From Acidothermales bacterium (GTDB lineage: Bacteria; Actinomycetota; Actinomycetes; Streptosporangiales; WHST01), in contig JAFMQP010000234.1 in the NCBI GenBank assembly GCA_017354575.1, positions 1 through 6,480 on the forward strand: a stretch of DNA of 6,480 nt. The letters run 5' to 3'. Every line of letters begins with the position of its first letter. Within the stretch, counting starts at the first letter, position 1. The notes beneath the pieces were generated by a model, which was not told where the DNA came from, did no database searches, and saw only the letters and a program-made list of their open reading frames with translations. The position numbers and the translations under genes are program-made. Below, in pieces: positions 1-5,567 of the stretch.

Positions 1-2
1 CC

Positions 3-845
3 GTCGCCGCCGCACGCCTCGGCCACCCCACCGGGTTCCTCGCCCGGCTCTCGACGGACGTGTTCGGCGAGGAGATCCGCGGCCACCTGGCCGACTCCGG
101 CGTCCGGCTCGACCGGGTGACCGAGGCTGCGGAGCCGTCGACGCTCGCGGTCGTGTCGACCGACGCGAACGGCGCGGCGACGTACGGCTTCTACACCGAG
201 GGGACGAGCGACTTCGGCTGGCTGCCGCACGAGCTGCCACGGCTGCCCGCCGACTGCGACGCGGTGCACGTCGGCTCGCTCGCCGCCGTGCTCGAACCGG
301 CGGCGGCCGTCTACACCGACGTGGTGGCGTCCGCGGGTCCGGAGACCGTGCGGTCGTTCGACCCGAACGTGCGTCCGGGGCTCGGCGTCGGCCGGGCCGA
401 CTACCGCGACCGGACGGAGACGTGGGTCGCCGCCAGCGACCTCGTCCGCACCAGTGACGAGGACCTCCGCTGGCTCTACCCCTACGACGACCCGCTCACG
501 GCCGCGGCGCGCTGGGCCGAGGCGGGTCCTGCCGTCGTCGTCGTGAGCCTGGGCGGCGAGGGGGTGACCGCCGTGTCCCGTGGCGGGCAGGTGCACGTGG
601 ACGCGGAACCCGTCGTCGTCGCCGACACCGTCGGCGCCGGTGACTCGTTCTCCGCGGGCCTGCTCGTGGCGCTCGCCGAGCGCGGGGTCCTCGCGCGCAG
701 CGCGCTCGCGGCGCTTGGCCGGGCCGACCTGCGTGCCTGCCTGGCCTTCGCCGCGCGGGTCGCGGCGATCACGTGCAGCCGTCCCGGCGCCGACCCGCCC
801 TGGCGTGCCGAGATCGACGCTGTTCTGGAGGAGTTCCGTGGCTGA
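3..845 (+). CDS. PfkB-family carbohydrate kinase (fructokinase-like), 5'-truncated by window edge
   Basis: This is predicted to be a cytoplasmic ATP-dependent kinase that phosphorylates a sugar or sugar derivative. The open frame runs without a stop from base 3, and the residues before the first Met (VAAARLGHPTGFLARLSTD-like, bases 3-59) already match the N-terminal part of the family. The true start is therefore upstream, and about 30-40 residues with the first glycine-rich sugar-binding motif are missing. Seen in the sequence: a DPNVRPGLG segment near 361-384, typical of the fold, and the C-terminal PfkB signature DTVGAGDSFSAG at 624-659. The Asp at 642-644 is the expected catalytic base and the preceding Gly-Ala-Gly the anion hole. 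The 280 visible codons plus the missing part fit the usual 300-320 residues. The stop overlaps the next kinase by 8 bp, so the two are very likely co-transcribed and translationally coupled. The substrate cannot be read from the sequence. Fructose is only the commonest choice; 2-keto-3-deoxygluconate or a nucleoside are alternatives. Confidence 0.9.
   Translation, partial: VAAARLGHPTGFLARLSTDVFGEEIRGHLADSGVRLDRVTEAAEPSTLAVVSTDANGAATYGFYTEGTSDFGWLPHELPRLPADCDAVHVGSLAAVLEPAAAVYTDVVASAGPETVRSFDPNVRPGLGVGRADYRDRTETWVAASDLVRTSDEDLRWLYPYDDPLTAAARWAEAGPAVVVVSLGGEGVTAVSRGGQVHVDAEPVVVADTVGAGDSFSAGLLVALAERGVLARSALAALGRADLRACLAFAARVAAITCSRPGADPPWRAEIDAVLEEFRG
827..833 (+). promoter_or_regulatory. Strong Shine-Dalgarno site for the ROK kinase
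   Basis: GGAGGAG lies inside the last codons of the PfkB gene, with its core 6 nt before GTG 838. It decides the start of the ROK gene: the open frame extends far upstream (to about 580), but that part is the shadow of the PfkB gene. Its position before an overlapping stop/start (GTGGCTGA) suits translational coupling. Confidence 0.8.
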
Positions 846-1797
846 CAACAGACCTGTGCTCGCGATCGACGTCGGCGGCACCAAGATTGCCGCGGGCGTG
901 GTCGACCGCCGCGGCCGGGTCGTCGCGCTCGACCGGGTGCCGACGCCGCAGGGCCGCAGGGTGAACGCCGACACGCTGTGGCGCACCCTCGAGACGGTGC
1001 TCGACCGCGTCGTCGCGGAGTACGGCCGACGCCGCGGCTTCGCCGGCGTCGGCGTGGGCTGCAGCGGCCCGATGACCTGGCCGTCCGGCGAGGTGTCGCC
1101 GCTCAACATCCCGGGCTGGGTCGGGTTCCCGCTGCGGAAGATGCTGTCCGAGCGCTTCCCGCGCTGCGTCGTCCGGATGCACAACGACGCGGTGACGATG
1201 GCGGTCGGCGAGCACTGGCGCGGTGCGGGCCAGGGCGTCGCCGACATGCTCGGCATCGTCGTGTCGACGGGCGTCGGCGGGGGACTGGTGCTCGGCGACC
1301 GGCTGGTCAACGGTGCGAGCGGCAACGCGGGTCACGTCGGCCACATCGTGGTGGAGCCGGACGGACCCGACTGCGTCTGCGGCGGCAAGGGCTGCCTCGA
1401 GGCGGTCGCGGCCGGGCCGGCGCTCGTCCGCTGGGCGAGGGAGCGCGGGTGGCGCGAGTCCCAGCGGAAGACGCCGACCGCGCGCGACCTGTCGGTCGAC
1501 GCCGCCCGCGGGCACGAGGTCGCCTCGGCCGCGCTGCGCCGGGGCGGCGTCGCGCTCGGACGGGCGATCGCGTCGGCGACGGCGTTGTGCGACGTCGACG
1601 TCGTCGCCGTCGGCGGCGGGCTGTCCCAGGCCGGGCCGCTGCTGTTCGAGCCGGCCGAGGACGCGTTCCGCACGCACGCGGGCATGGAGTTCATGCAGAA
1701 GGTGCGGATCGTCCCGGCGACACTGGGCCAGCAGGCGGGCCTCGTCGGCGCCGCCGCCCTGGTACTCGGCGAGGACACCTACTGGCCCGGCGACTGA
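838..1797 (+). CDS. ROK-family sugar kinase (glucokinase-like), with HxGH in place of ExGH
   Basis: This is predicted to be a cytoplasmic ATP-dependent sugar kinase of 319 residues, the normal length for single-domain ROK kinases. It has no N-terminal helix-turn-helix, so it is an enzyme rather than an NagC/Mlc/XylR-type repressor. Seen: the phosphate-binding motif DVGGTK (residues 11-16); the Asn-Asp pair HNDAV with probable catalytic base D117; a second glycine-rich phosphate loop STGVGGGLVLG near residues 143-153; and the ROK zinc module with H169, C179, C181 and C186 in CxCGxxGC followed by E188. From family knowledge, His plus three Cys bind a structural zinc, and Glu/His of ExGH contact the sugar. 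Here the Glu position is His (H166, in NAGHVGH), which may alter sugar preference. The GTG start is chosen from its Shine-Dalgarno site and because MADNRPVLAIDVGG is the expected N-terminus. It is the second gene of the kinase pair, and the hairpin at 1807-1846 follows. Glucose, N-acetylmannosamine or another hexose are possible substrates. Confidence 0.92.
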   Translation: MADNRPVLAIDVGGTKIAAGVVDRRGRVVALDRVPTPQGRRVNADTLWRTLETVLDRVVAEYGRRRGFAGVGVGCSGPMTWPSGEVSPLNIPGWVGFPLRKMLSERFPRCVVRMHNDAVTMAVGEHWRGAGQGVADMLGIVVSTGVGGGLVLGDRLVNGASGNAGHVGHIVVEPDGPDCVCGGKGCLEAVAAGPALVRWARERGWRESQRKTPTARDLSVDAARGHEVASAALRRGGVALGRAIASATALCDVDVVAVGGGLSQAGPLLFEPAEDAFRTHAGMEFMQKVRIVPATLGQQAGLVGAAALVLGEDTYWPGD

Positions 1798-1806
1798 CCG
1801 CCGACC

Positions 1807-1846
1807 AGGCCCTGGTTGATCATGTTCTCATGATCAACCAGGGCTT
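1807..1846. terminator. Long perfect stem-loop between convergent genes (probable bidirectional terminator or dispersed repeat unit)
   Basis: GCCCTGGTTGATCATG (1809-1824) and its exact reverse complement (1829-1844) enclose a 4-base loop TTCT. In the plus-strand RNA the stem continues with a G-U and an A-U pair to 1807/1846. It starts 9 bases after the ROK stop and ends 51 bases before the tesB stop, so it lies between two converging genes and could end transcription from both sides. No clear U run follows on either strand, which is common for terminators in GC-rich actinomycetes. The inner stem (GTTGATCATG) is much richer in A and T than its surroundings. Another possible role is a dispersed repeat or a protein-binding palindrome. 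Confidence 0.6.
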
Positions 1847-1860
1847 CACACGACGTGCAG

Positions 1861-1891
1861 GGCGTGGGAAGCCGTGGTTCGGCGTGGGAAG
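1861..1891. repeat. Two direct copies of GGCGTGGGAAG, 20 bp apart
   Basis: The 11-mer GGCGTGGGAAG occurs at 1861-1871 and again at 1881-1891, a 20-bp period (about two helical turns). The bases between (CCGTGGTTC) include a partial echo of the unit. The pair lies in the convergent gap just beyond the tesB stop. Two copies could be a local duplication or a pair of protein sites. No function is evident. Confidence 0.4.
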
Positions 1892-1897
1892 GTTGCG

Positions 1898-2797
1898 TCA
1901 GTCGCCGCCCACCTTGCGGATCAGGCCCTCCTGCACCACCGTCGCGACGAGCCGGCCGGAACGGTCGAACAGCCGGCCGATGACGAGCCCGCGGGCGCCG
2001 CTGGCCGACGGCGACACCTGGTCGTACAGCAGCCACTCGTCCGCACGGAACGGGCGGTGGAACCAGATCGCGTGGTCGAGCGACGCCGTCTGCAGCCCGG
2101 CCGAGCCGATGACCAGGCCGTGCGGCACGAGCGCCGCGGCGAGCAGCGTCAGGTCGCTCGCGTACGTCAGCACGCAGGCGTGCAGCCGCCGGTCGTCCGG
2201 CAGCGGGCCCGCGGCCTTGAGCCACACGCGCGCGAGCGCCGGGTGGGCCGGGTCGTGCAGCGTGCCGCCCGGTGATGACTCCGCCACCCCCGGAATCCCT
2301 GCCGGCCGCGAGTCGCCGCCGTAGCGCACGTCCAGCGCCGCCCACTCCCGCTCGACCTGGTGCACGTCGCGGCCGGTGACGCGCGCGAGCACGTGGCCGA
2401 GCGACGGCGTCCGCTCGGGCGGGTCGGTGTCGGGCATGACGTCCTGGTGCTCCAGGCCCGGCTCGTCGATCTGGAACGACGCGGTCATGTAGAAGATCAC
2501 CCGGGTGTGCTGCCTGGCGACCACCCGCCGGTCGCTGAACGAGCGGCCGTCCCTGATCCGCTCGACGTCGTACACGATCGGCACGGTCGGGTCGCCGGCT
2601 CGGAGGAAGTAGCCGTGCAGCGAGTGCACGTACCGGTCCTCGGGCACCGTCGAGATGCACGCCGACAGCGCCTGGCCCGCCACCTGGCCGCCGAACACCC
2701 GCTGCAGCTCGGTCTCGGGCTGCCTGCCGCGGTACAGCCCGGGCTCGATCTCCTCGAGCTCCAGCAGGCCGACGAGCTCCTCGATCGACTGTGGCAC
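1898..2797 (-). CDS. tesB: Acyl-CoA thioesterase II, double hotdog fold
   Basis: The predicted enzyme hydrolyses acyl-CoA to free fatty acid and CoA in the cytoplasm. The 299-residue product spans two hotdog domains. The N-terminal part holds the LLELEEIEPGLYRG opening, FGGQVAGQAL (about residues 35-43) and the LHGYFLRAGDP segment (about 60-70). After a Gly/Pro-rich linker near residues 158-180, the second domain carries YASDLTLL, TASLDHAIWFHRPF, EWLLYD and VVQEGLIRK. D215, T237 and Q289 match the Asp/Thr/Gln active-site triad described for E. coli TesB (Asp204, Thr228, Gln278). I chose the GTG at 2797 because GGAAAGGGG (2803-2811) sits 5 nt before it, and PQSIEELVGLLELEEIE is the typical family N-terminus. 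The in-frame upstream start at 2830 would add 11 basic residues without support. It is a single-gene unit transcribed divergently from the DUF2207 gene and convergent with the kinase pair. Physiological chain-length preference is not visible. Confidence 0.95.
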   Translation of the reverse strand: MPQSIEELVGLLELEEIEPGLYRGRQPETELQRVFGGQVAGQALSACISTVPEDRYVHSLHGYFLRAGDPTVPIVYDVERIRDGRSFSDRRVVARQHTRVIFYMTASFQIDEPGLEHQDVMPDTDPPERTPSLGHVLARVTGRDVHQVEREWAALDVRYGGDSRPAGIPGVAESSPGGTLHDPAHPALARVWLKAAGPLPDDRRLHACVLTYASDLTLLAAALVPHGLVIGSAGLQTASLDHAIWFHRPFRADEWLLYDQVSPSASGARGLVIGRLFDRSGRLVATVVQEGLIRKVGGD

Positions 2798-2867
2798 CGC
2801 CGCCCCTTTCCGCCGTGGTCGCGCGAACACCCCACCGCACCCCGCAAAGCCCTTAAGCTACCGGCCG
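2798..2867. promoter_or_regulatory. Divergent promoter region between tesB and the DUF2207 gene
   Basis: These 70 bases must hold the promoters of both divergent genes unless they lie inside coding sequence. The only AT-rich patch is CTTAAGCTA at 2852-2860. On the plus strand TAAGCT (2854-2859) fits the actinobacterial -10 form TANNNT and would start RNA at about 2866-2868, essentially at ATG 2868. On the minus strand TAGCTT (complement of 2855-2860) also fits TANNNT and would give tesB a leader of roughly 50 nt. No convincing -35 hexamer is visible on either side, so the assignment rests on the -10 patch and gene layout alone. Confidence 0.4.
2803..2811 (-). promoter_or_regulatory. Ribosome binding site of tesB
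   Basis: Read on the minus strand, GGAAAGGGG precedes the GTG start at 2797 by 5 nt. It favours this GTG over the further upstream in-frame start. Confidence 0.6.
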
Positions 2868-4733
2868 ATGAGAAGTTTCCGGCGCCTCCTCGCCACGGTA
2901 CTGTTCGCCGCACTCGCCGCGCTCGCGCTCGTCCCGCTCGCGGCGTCGCCCGCGTCCGCTGCAGGCGACGAGCGGATCCGCTCCTACGACAGCAGCATGA
3001 CCGTGGGCAAGGACGACTCGATGCGGGTCGTCGAGACCGTGCAGTACGACTTCGGCAGCTCGTACGACAAGCACGGCTTCTACCGCACGCTCGTCACGCG
3101 CATGGGCTACGACAAGGACTACCGCAGGCTCTACCCGGTCGACGACATCAAGGTGTCCAGCCCGAGCGGCGCACCCGCGGACCTGTCCACGACGTACGAC
3201 GCCAACGACGTCCTGATCCGGATCGGCGACCCGGACCGGACGGTGAGCGGTGTGCAGACGTACCGGATCTCGTACCGCGTCAAGGGCGTGCTGAACGGGT
3301 TCTCCGACCACGACGAGCTGTACTGGAACGTCTTCGGCAGCGCCGGCTCCGGCTTCGACGTCCCCATCGACAAGGCCACCGCGACCGTCCACCTGCCCGG
3401 CGAGGTCACGAAGGTCAGGTGCAGCGCGGGCGCCGTCGGCACGAAGACCGACTGCGCGGACGCGTCGAACTCGGGCGACTCCGCGACGTTCCAGGCGACC
3501 TCGCTGCAGCCGATGGCGGCGTTCACCGTCGTCGCCGCCATCCCGGGCGGCGCGGGCACCATGACGAAGCCGATCCTGGAACGGATCCCCAGCTTCGCGA
3601 CCGACTTCGGCCCGGGCCTCGCGAACATCATCGGTGCGGTCGCGGTCCTCGCCGTCGGTGCCGTCCTGTTCCTCCTGTTGCGGCGCAGGCAGAAGCGCGC
3701 CAAGCAGCTCGACGCCGCCGCGCCCGGGCCGGCACCGGGCCGACCGCACCAGTCGGCGTTGCGGACGAACCCGGACGGTTCGGTCGAGTTCGTGCCCCCC
3801 GGCAACCTGCGTCCCGGCGAGGTCGGCACCCTCGTCGACGAGAGCGCGGACACTATCGACGTCACCGCGACGATCGTCGACCTCGCGGTACGCCGCTACC
3901 TCGTCATCGACGAGCTGCCCGACAAGGACTGGGGCCTGCGCATGCTCAAGCCGCCCGGCCCCGAGTTCCTGCCGTACGAGCAGAAGTTCTTCGACCAGAT
4001 CTTCCTCGGCAGGCCTGACCGCGTCCGCCTGTCGGACCTGAAGAACACCTTCTACAGCACGTTGAGCGCCATCAAGAACATGATGTACGAGGACATGCGC
4101 CGGCGCGGCTGGTTCGCGTCACGCAGGCCACGGCTGAGCCGCTGGGCCTGGCGCATCCTCGGCATCGTGGTGGGGATGGCCGGGTTCGTCAACCTGCTCA
4201 TCATCGCGGACGGCGTGCACGGCTGGTTCGGCATCGGCTGGACGCTCATCATGCTGCTCGGCGTGGGCATCATCGTCGGCGCGGGCAAGATCCCCGGACG
4301 CACGTCGGTCGGGCTCGCCGCGCTCGCCGACGTGCACGCGTTCCGCGAGGAGATGGCCCGGCTCGACTTCGCGGCGCTGCCCGAGCAGAGCCGCGACGAG
4401 ATCATGTCCCGTTACCTGCCCTACGCCATGGCGTTCGGCCGGACCAACCAGTGGACGGCCGCGTTCGGGCGGCTGGAGGCGCTGAGCCAGCGGGACAACC
4501 GCTACCGCAACTACAGGTACCGGCCGTACTGGTACTACGGATACGGCTACGGCTCCACGTTCCACGACTGGGACGCGAACCGCTTCGGCCAGTCGCTCAA
4601 CTCGTTCAGCTCGTCCACGTCCAGCGCCATGGCGTCGACGCCGTCGTCGTCCGGGGGCAGCGGCTTCAGCGGCGGTGGCGGCGGCTTCTCGTCCGGCGGT
4701 GGCGGCGGCGGAGGTGGCGGCGGCTCCTGGTGA
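2868..4733 (+). CDS. DUF2207-type membrane protein with signal peptide and Gly-rich C-terminus
   Basis: This 621-residue envelope protein has no assigned enzymatic role. Residues 1-31 form a signal peptide (MRSFRR, a hydrophobic run, then PASASA-like cleavage near A31/A32). Residues of about 32-245 form an extracytoplasmic DUF2207 domain with beta-rich pattern and one possible disulfide (C185-C196). A membrane helix spans about 252-271 and is followed by a basic RRRQKRAK stop-transfer. A cytoplasmic domain (about 280-425) carries the family-typical LRPGEVGTLVDE (from about 313) and DVTATIVDLAVRRYLVID (from 331) segments. Two more helices lie at about 428-447 and 453-472. The end has a Tyr/Arg-rich stretch (543-562), then Ser-rich and Gly-rich runs closing in GGSW. 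Such tails recur in DUF2207 and TPM-domain proteins. ATG 2868 is chosen because it begins the signal peptide; the frame upstream is antisense to tesB. No Shine-Dalgarno is seen, which with TAAGCT at 2854-2859 suggests a leaderless mRNA. It appears to be a monocistronic gene; the gene after it converges. Confidence 0.85.
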   Translation: MRSFRRLLATVLFAALAALALVPLAASPASAAGDERIRSYDSSMTVGKDDSMRVVETVQYDFGSSYDKHGFYRTLVTRMGYDKDYRRLYPVDDIKVSSPSGAPADLSTTYDANDVLIRIGDPDRTVSGVQTYRISYRVKGVLNGFSDHDELYWNVFGSAGSGFDVPIDKATATVHLPGEVTKVRCSAGAVGTKTDCADASNSGDSATFQATSLQPMAAFTVVAAIPGGAGTMTKPILERIPSFATDFGPGLANIIGAVAVLAVGAVLFLLLRRRQKRAKQLDAAAPGPAPGRPHQSALRTNPDGSVEFVPPGNLRPGEVGTLVDESADTIDVTATIVDLAVRRYLVIDELPDKDWGLRMLKPPGPEFLPYEQKFFDQIFLGRPDRVRLSDLKNTFYSTLSAIKNMMYEDMRRRGWFASRRPRLSRWAWRILGIVVGMAGFVNLLIIADGVHGWFGIGWTLIMLLGVGIIVGAGKIPGRTSVGLAALADVHAFREEMARLDFAALPEQSRDEIMSRYLPYAMAFGRTNQWTAAFGRLEALSQRDNRYRNYRYRPYWYYGYGYGSTFHDWDANRFGQSLNSFSSSTSSAMASTPSSSGGSGFSGGGGGFSSGGGGGGGGGGSW

Positions 4734-4748
4734 CCGCCCCCGCGGTCA
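4731..4748. terminator. Short hairpin spanning both convergent stop codons
   Basis: TGACCGC (4731-4737), loop CCCC, GCGGTCA (4742-4748). The left arm begins with the TGA stop of the DUF2207 gene and the right arm ends with the complement of the TGA stop of the RDD gene, so the 7-bp GC-rich stem contains both stops. The gap between the genes is only 12 bp. It could be a minimal bidirectional terminator, but a 7-bp stem without U run is weak evidence. Confidence 0.35.
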
Positions 4749-5435
4749 GCCGGCGGTGCCCGGCCGCTCGGCCCTGACGACCACGGTGCCGACCGCCTTG
4801 TCGTGCAGGCACTGACGGCGGGCGGGATCGGAGAGTTGCCAGCCGCAGTCGAGCGCCTGGAAGAGCATGCCTACGAAGCCGAACATCGACGGCAGTCCGA
4901 GGATCGCCCACCGGCCGAGCACGGCGGCCCAGCTGAGCTGCCCCGCGGGCACGATCGAGGTGACCCGGATGCCGACGAGCAGCTTGCCCAGCGTCTGGCC
5001 GCGGCGCACGGTGAGCGGCACTTCGTAGAGGAACCAGATCAGCAGCACGACGGCGCTGGACAGCGTCGCCCACGGCAGCAGCGCCTGCTGCAGCGCGCCG
5101 AGCTGCACGTCGCCGCCCTGGTCACTTAGATACTCGTCGACCAGCCGCCGGATCTCCTGGTTGTGCGAGAGCACGGCGGTCCACATGGGCAGCTGCACGA
5201 CGAGGACGACGACCCCGACCACGAGGATGTCGAGCAGCCGCGCCGCGAGCCGCTGCCCGGGACGCGCCGGCTGCTGCGACACGGGCGGCGGGCCGTACGG
5301 GAGCTTGGTCGCCGTCCGGGTCACGCGGTCGAGCCCGGCGGCGGACTCGGCCGTACCGTAGAGCGGCACGTCGGAGGCGGGCGTCGGCGGGGCGTCCTCA
5401 CCCCGTGCCCCGTTCGTCGCTTCGCCGTCCTGCAT
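4746..5435 (-). CDS. RDD-family integral membrane protein
   Basis: The 229-residue predicted inner-membrane protein belongs to the RDD family. Residues 1-60 are a soluble, Pro/Ala/Gly-rich, probably disordered cytoplasmic tail. Then comes the domain: RLAARLLDILVVG (R66, D69) opening helix 1 (about 63-83); a loop; helix 2 (about 125-141) followed by RRGQTLGKLLVGIRV (145-158); and helix 3 (about 174-195) followed by DPARRQCLHDKAVGTVVV (203-220). These three conserved blocks, with Arg and Asp in or near the membrane, define the family. Members are mostly uncharacterised; roles in ion transport have been proposed for some. ATG 5435 is chosen because AGGA (5443-5446) lies 7 nt upstream. The frame stays open to a GTG at 5564, just after the dehydrogenase stop, but that start has no Shine-Dalgarno. 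It lies downstream of the dehydrogenase on the same strand, with a 132-bp gap. Codons 102-104 are the rare trio TAT-CTA-AGT. Confidence 0.88.
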   Translation of the reverse strand: MQDGEATNGARGEDAPPTPASDVPLYGTAESAAGLDRVTRTATKLPYGPPPVSQQPARPGQRLAARLLDILVVGVVVLVVQLPMWTAVLSHNQEIRRLVDEYLSDQGGDVQLGALQQALLPWATLSSAVVLLIWFLYEVPLTVRRGQTLGKLLVGIRVTSIVPAGQLSWAAVLGRWAILGLPSMFGFVGMLFQALDCGWQLSDPARRQCLHDKAVGTVVVRAERPGTAG

Positions 5436-5567
5436 ACGCCCATCCTGCCGCACGGTGCCGACGTGGCGACGCGCAGCGGTGCCGCCCACCGACACCGCAG
5501 GTGCGTAGCGTAGCCCGTCGGGTCGTCGCCACTCACCCACGGCGTCGGCATCAGGCGGCGTCACGCG
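5436..5567 (-). promoter_or_regulatory. Intergenic region between dehydrogenase and RDD gene, possible RDD promoter
   Basis: On the minus strand a TACGCT hexamer (complement of 5507-5512) fits the -10 form TANNNT and would leave a leader of about 65 nt before ATG 5435. A TGAGTG (complement of 5530-5535) at 17-base spacing is only a poor -35. AGGA at 5443-5446 is the ribosome binding site of the RDD gene. I found no convincing terminator for the dehydrogenase here, so read-through is possible. Confidence 0.25.

Noticed and set aside
580..837. N-terminal extension of the ROK frame upstream of GTG 838
   Set aside because: The translated segment is Arg/Ser/Pro-rich and out of frame with the PfkB gene it overlaps. 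The family N-terminus and the Shine-Dalgarno site fix the start at 838.
978..2324. A 448-codon plus-strand open frame across the ROK gene and the antisense of tesB
   Set aside because: It is extremely rich in Arg, Ala, Pro and Gly with no domain pattern, crosses two well-supported genes and the stem-loop, and is the expected shadow of high-GC third-position bias.
1779..2840. A 353-codon minus-strand open frame overlapping tesB in another frame
   Set aside because: The tesB frame has all family motifs and a ribosome binding site; this one is low-complexity shadow, including a translation of the stem-loop.
2853..3749. A 298-codon minus-strand open frame opposite the DUF2207 gene
   Set aside because: It is a GC-bias shadow with no ribosome binding site or recognisable motif, while the plus strand encodes a signal peptide, a domain and membrane helices.
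2360..4018. A 552-codon plus-strand open frame spanning tesB antisense and the DUF2207 gene
   Set aside because: Its composition is Arg/His/Pro-rich without domains, and it lies in a shifted frame over two recognisable proteins.
4657..4730. GGC/GGT-rich tract as a DNA repeat element
   Set aside because: It is the coding sequence for the polyglycine tail of the DUF2207 protein, with mixed glycine codons rather than a uniform tandem unit.
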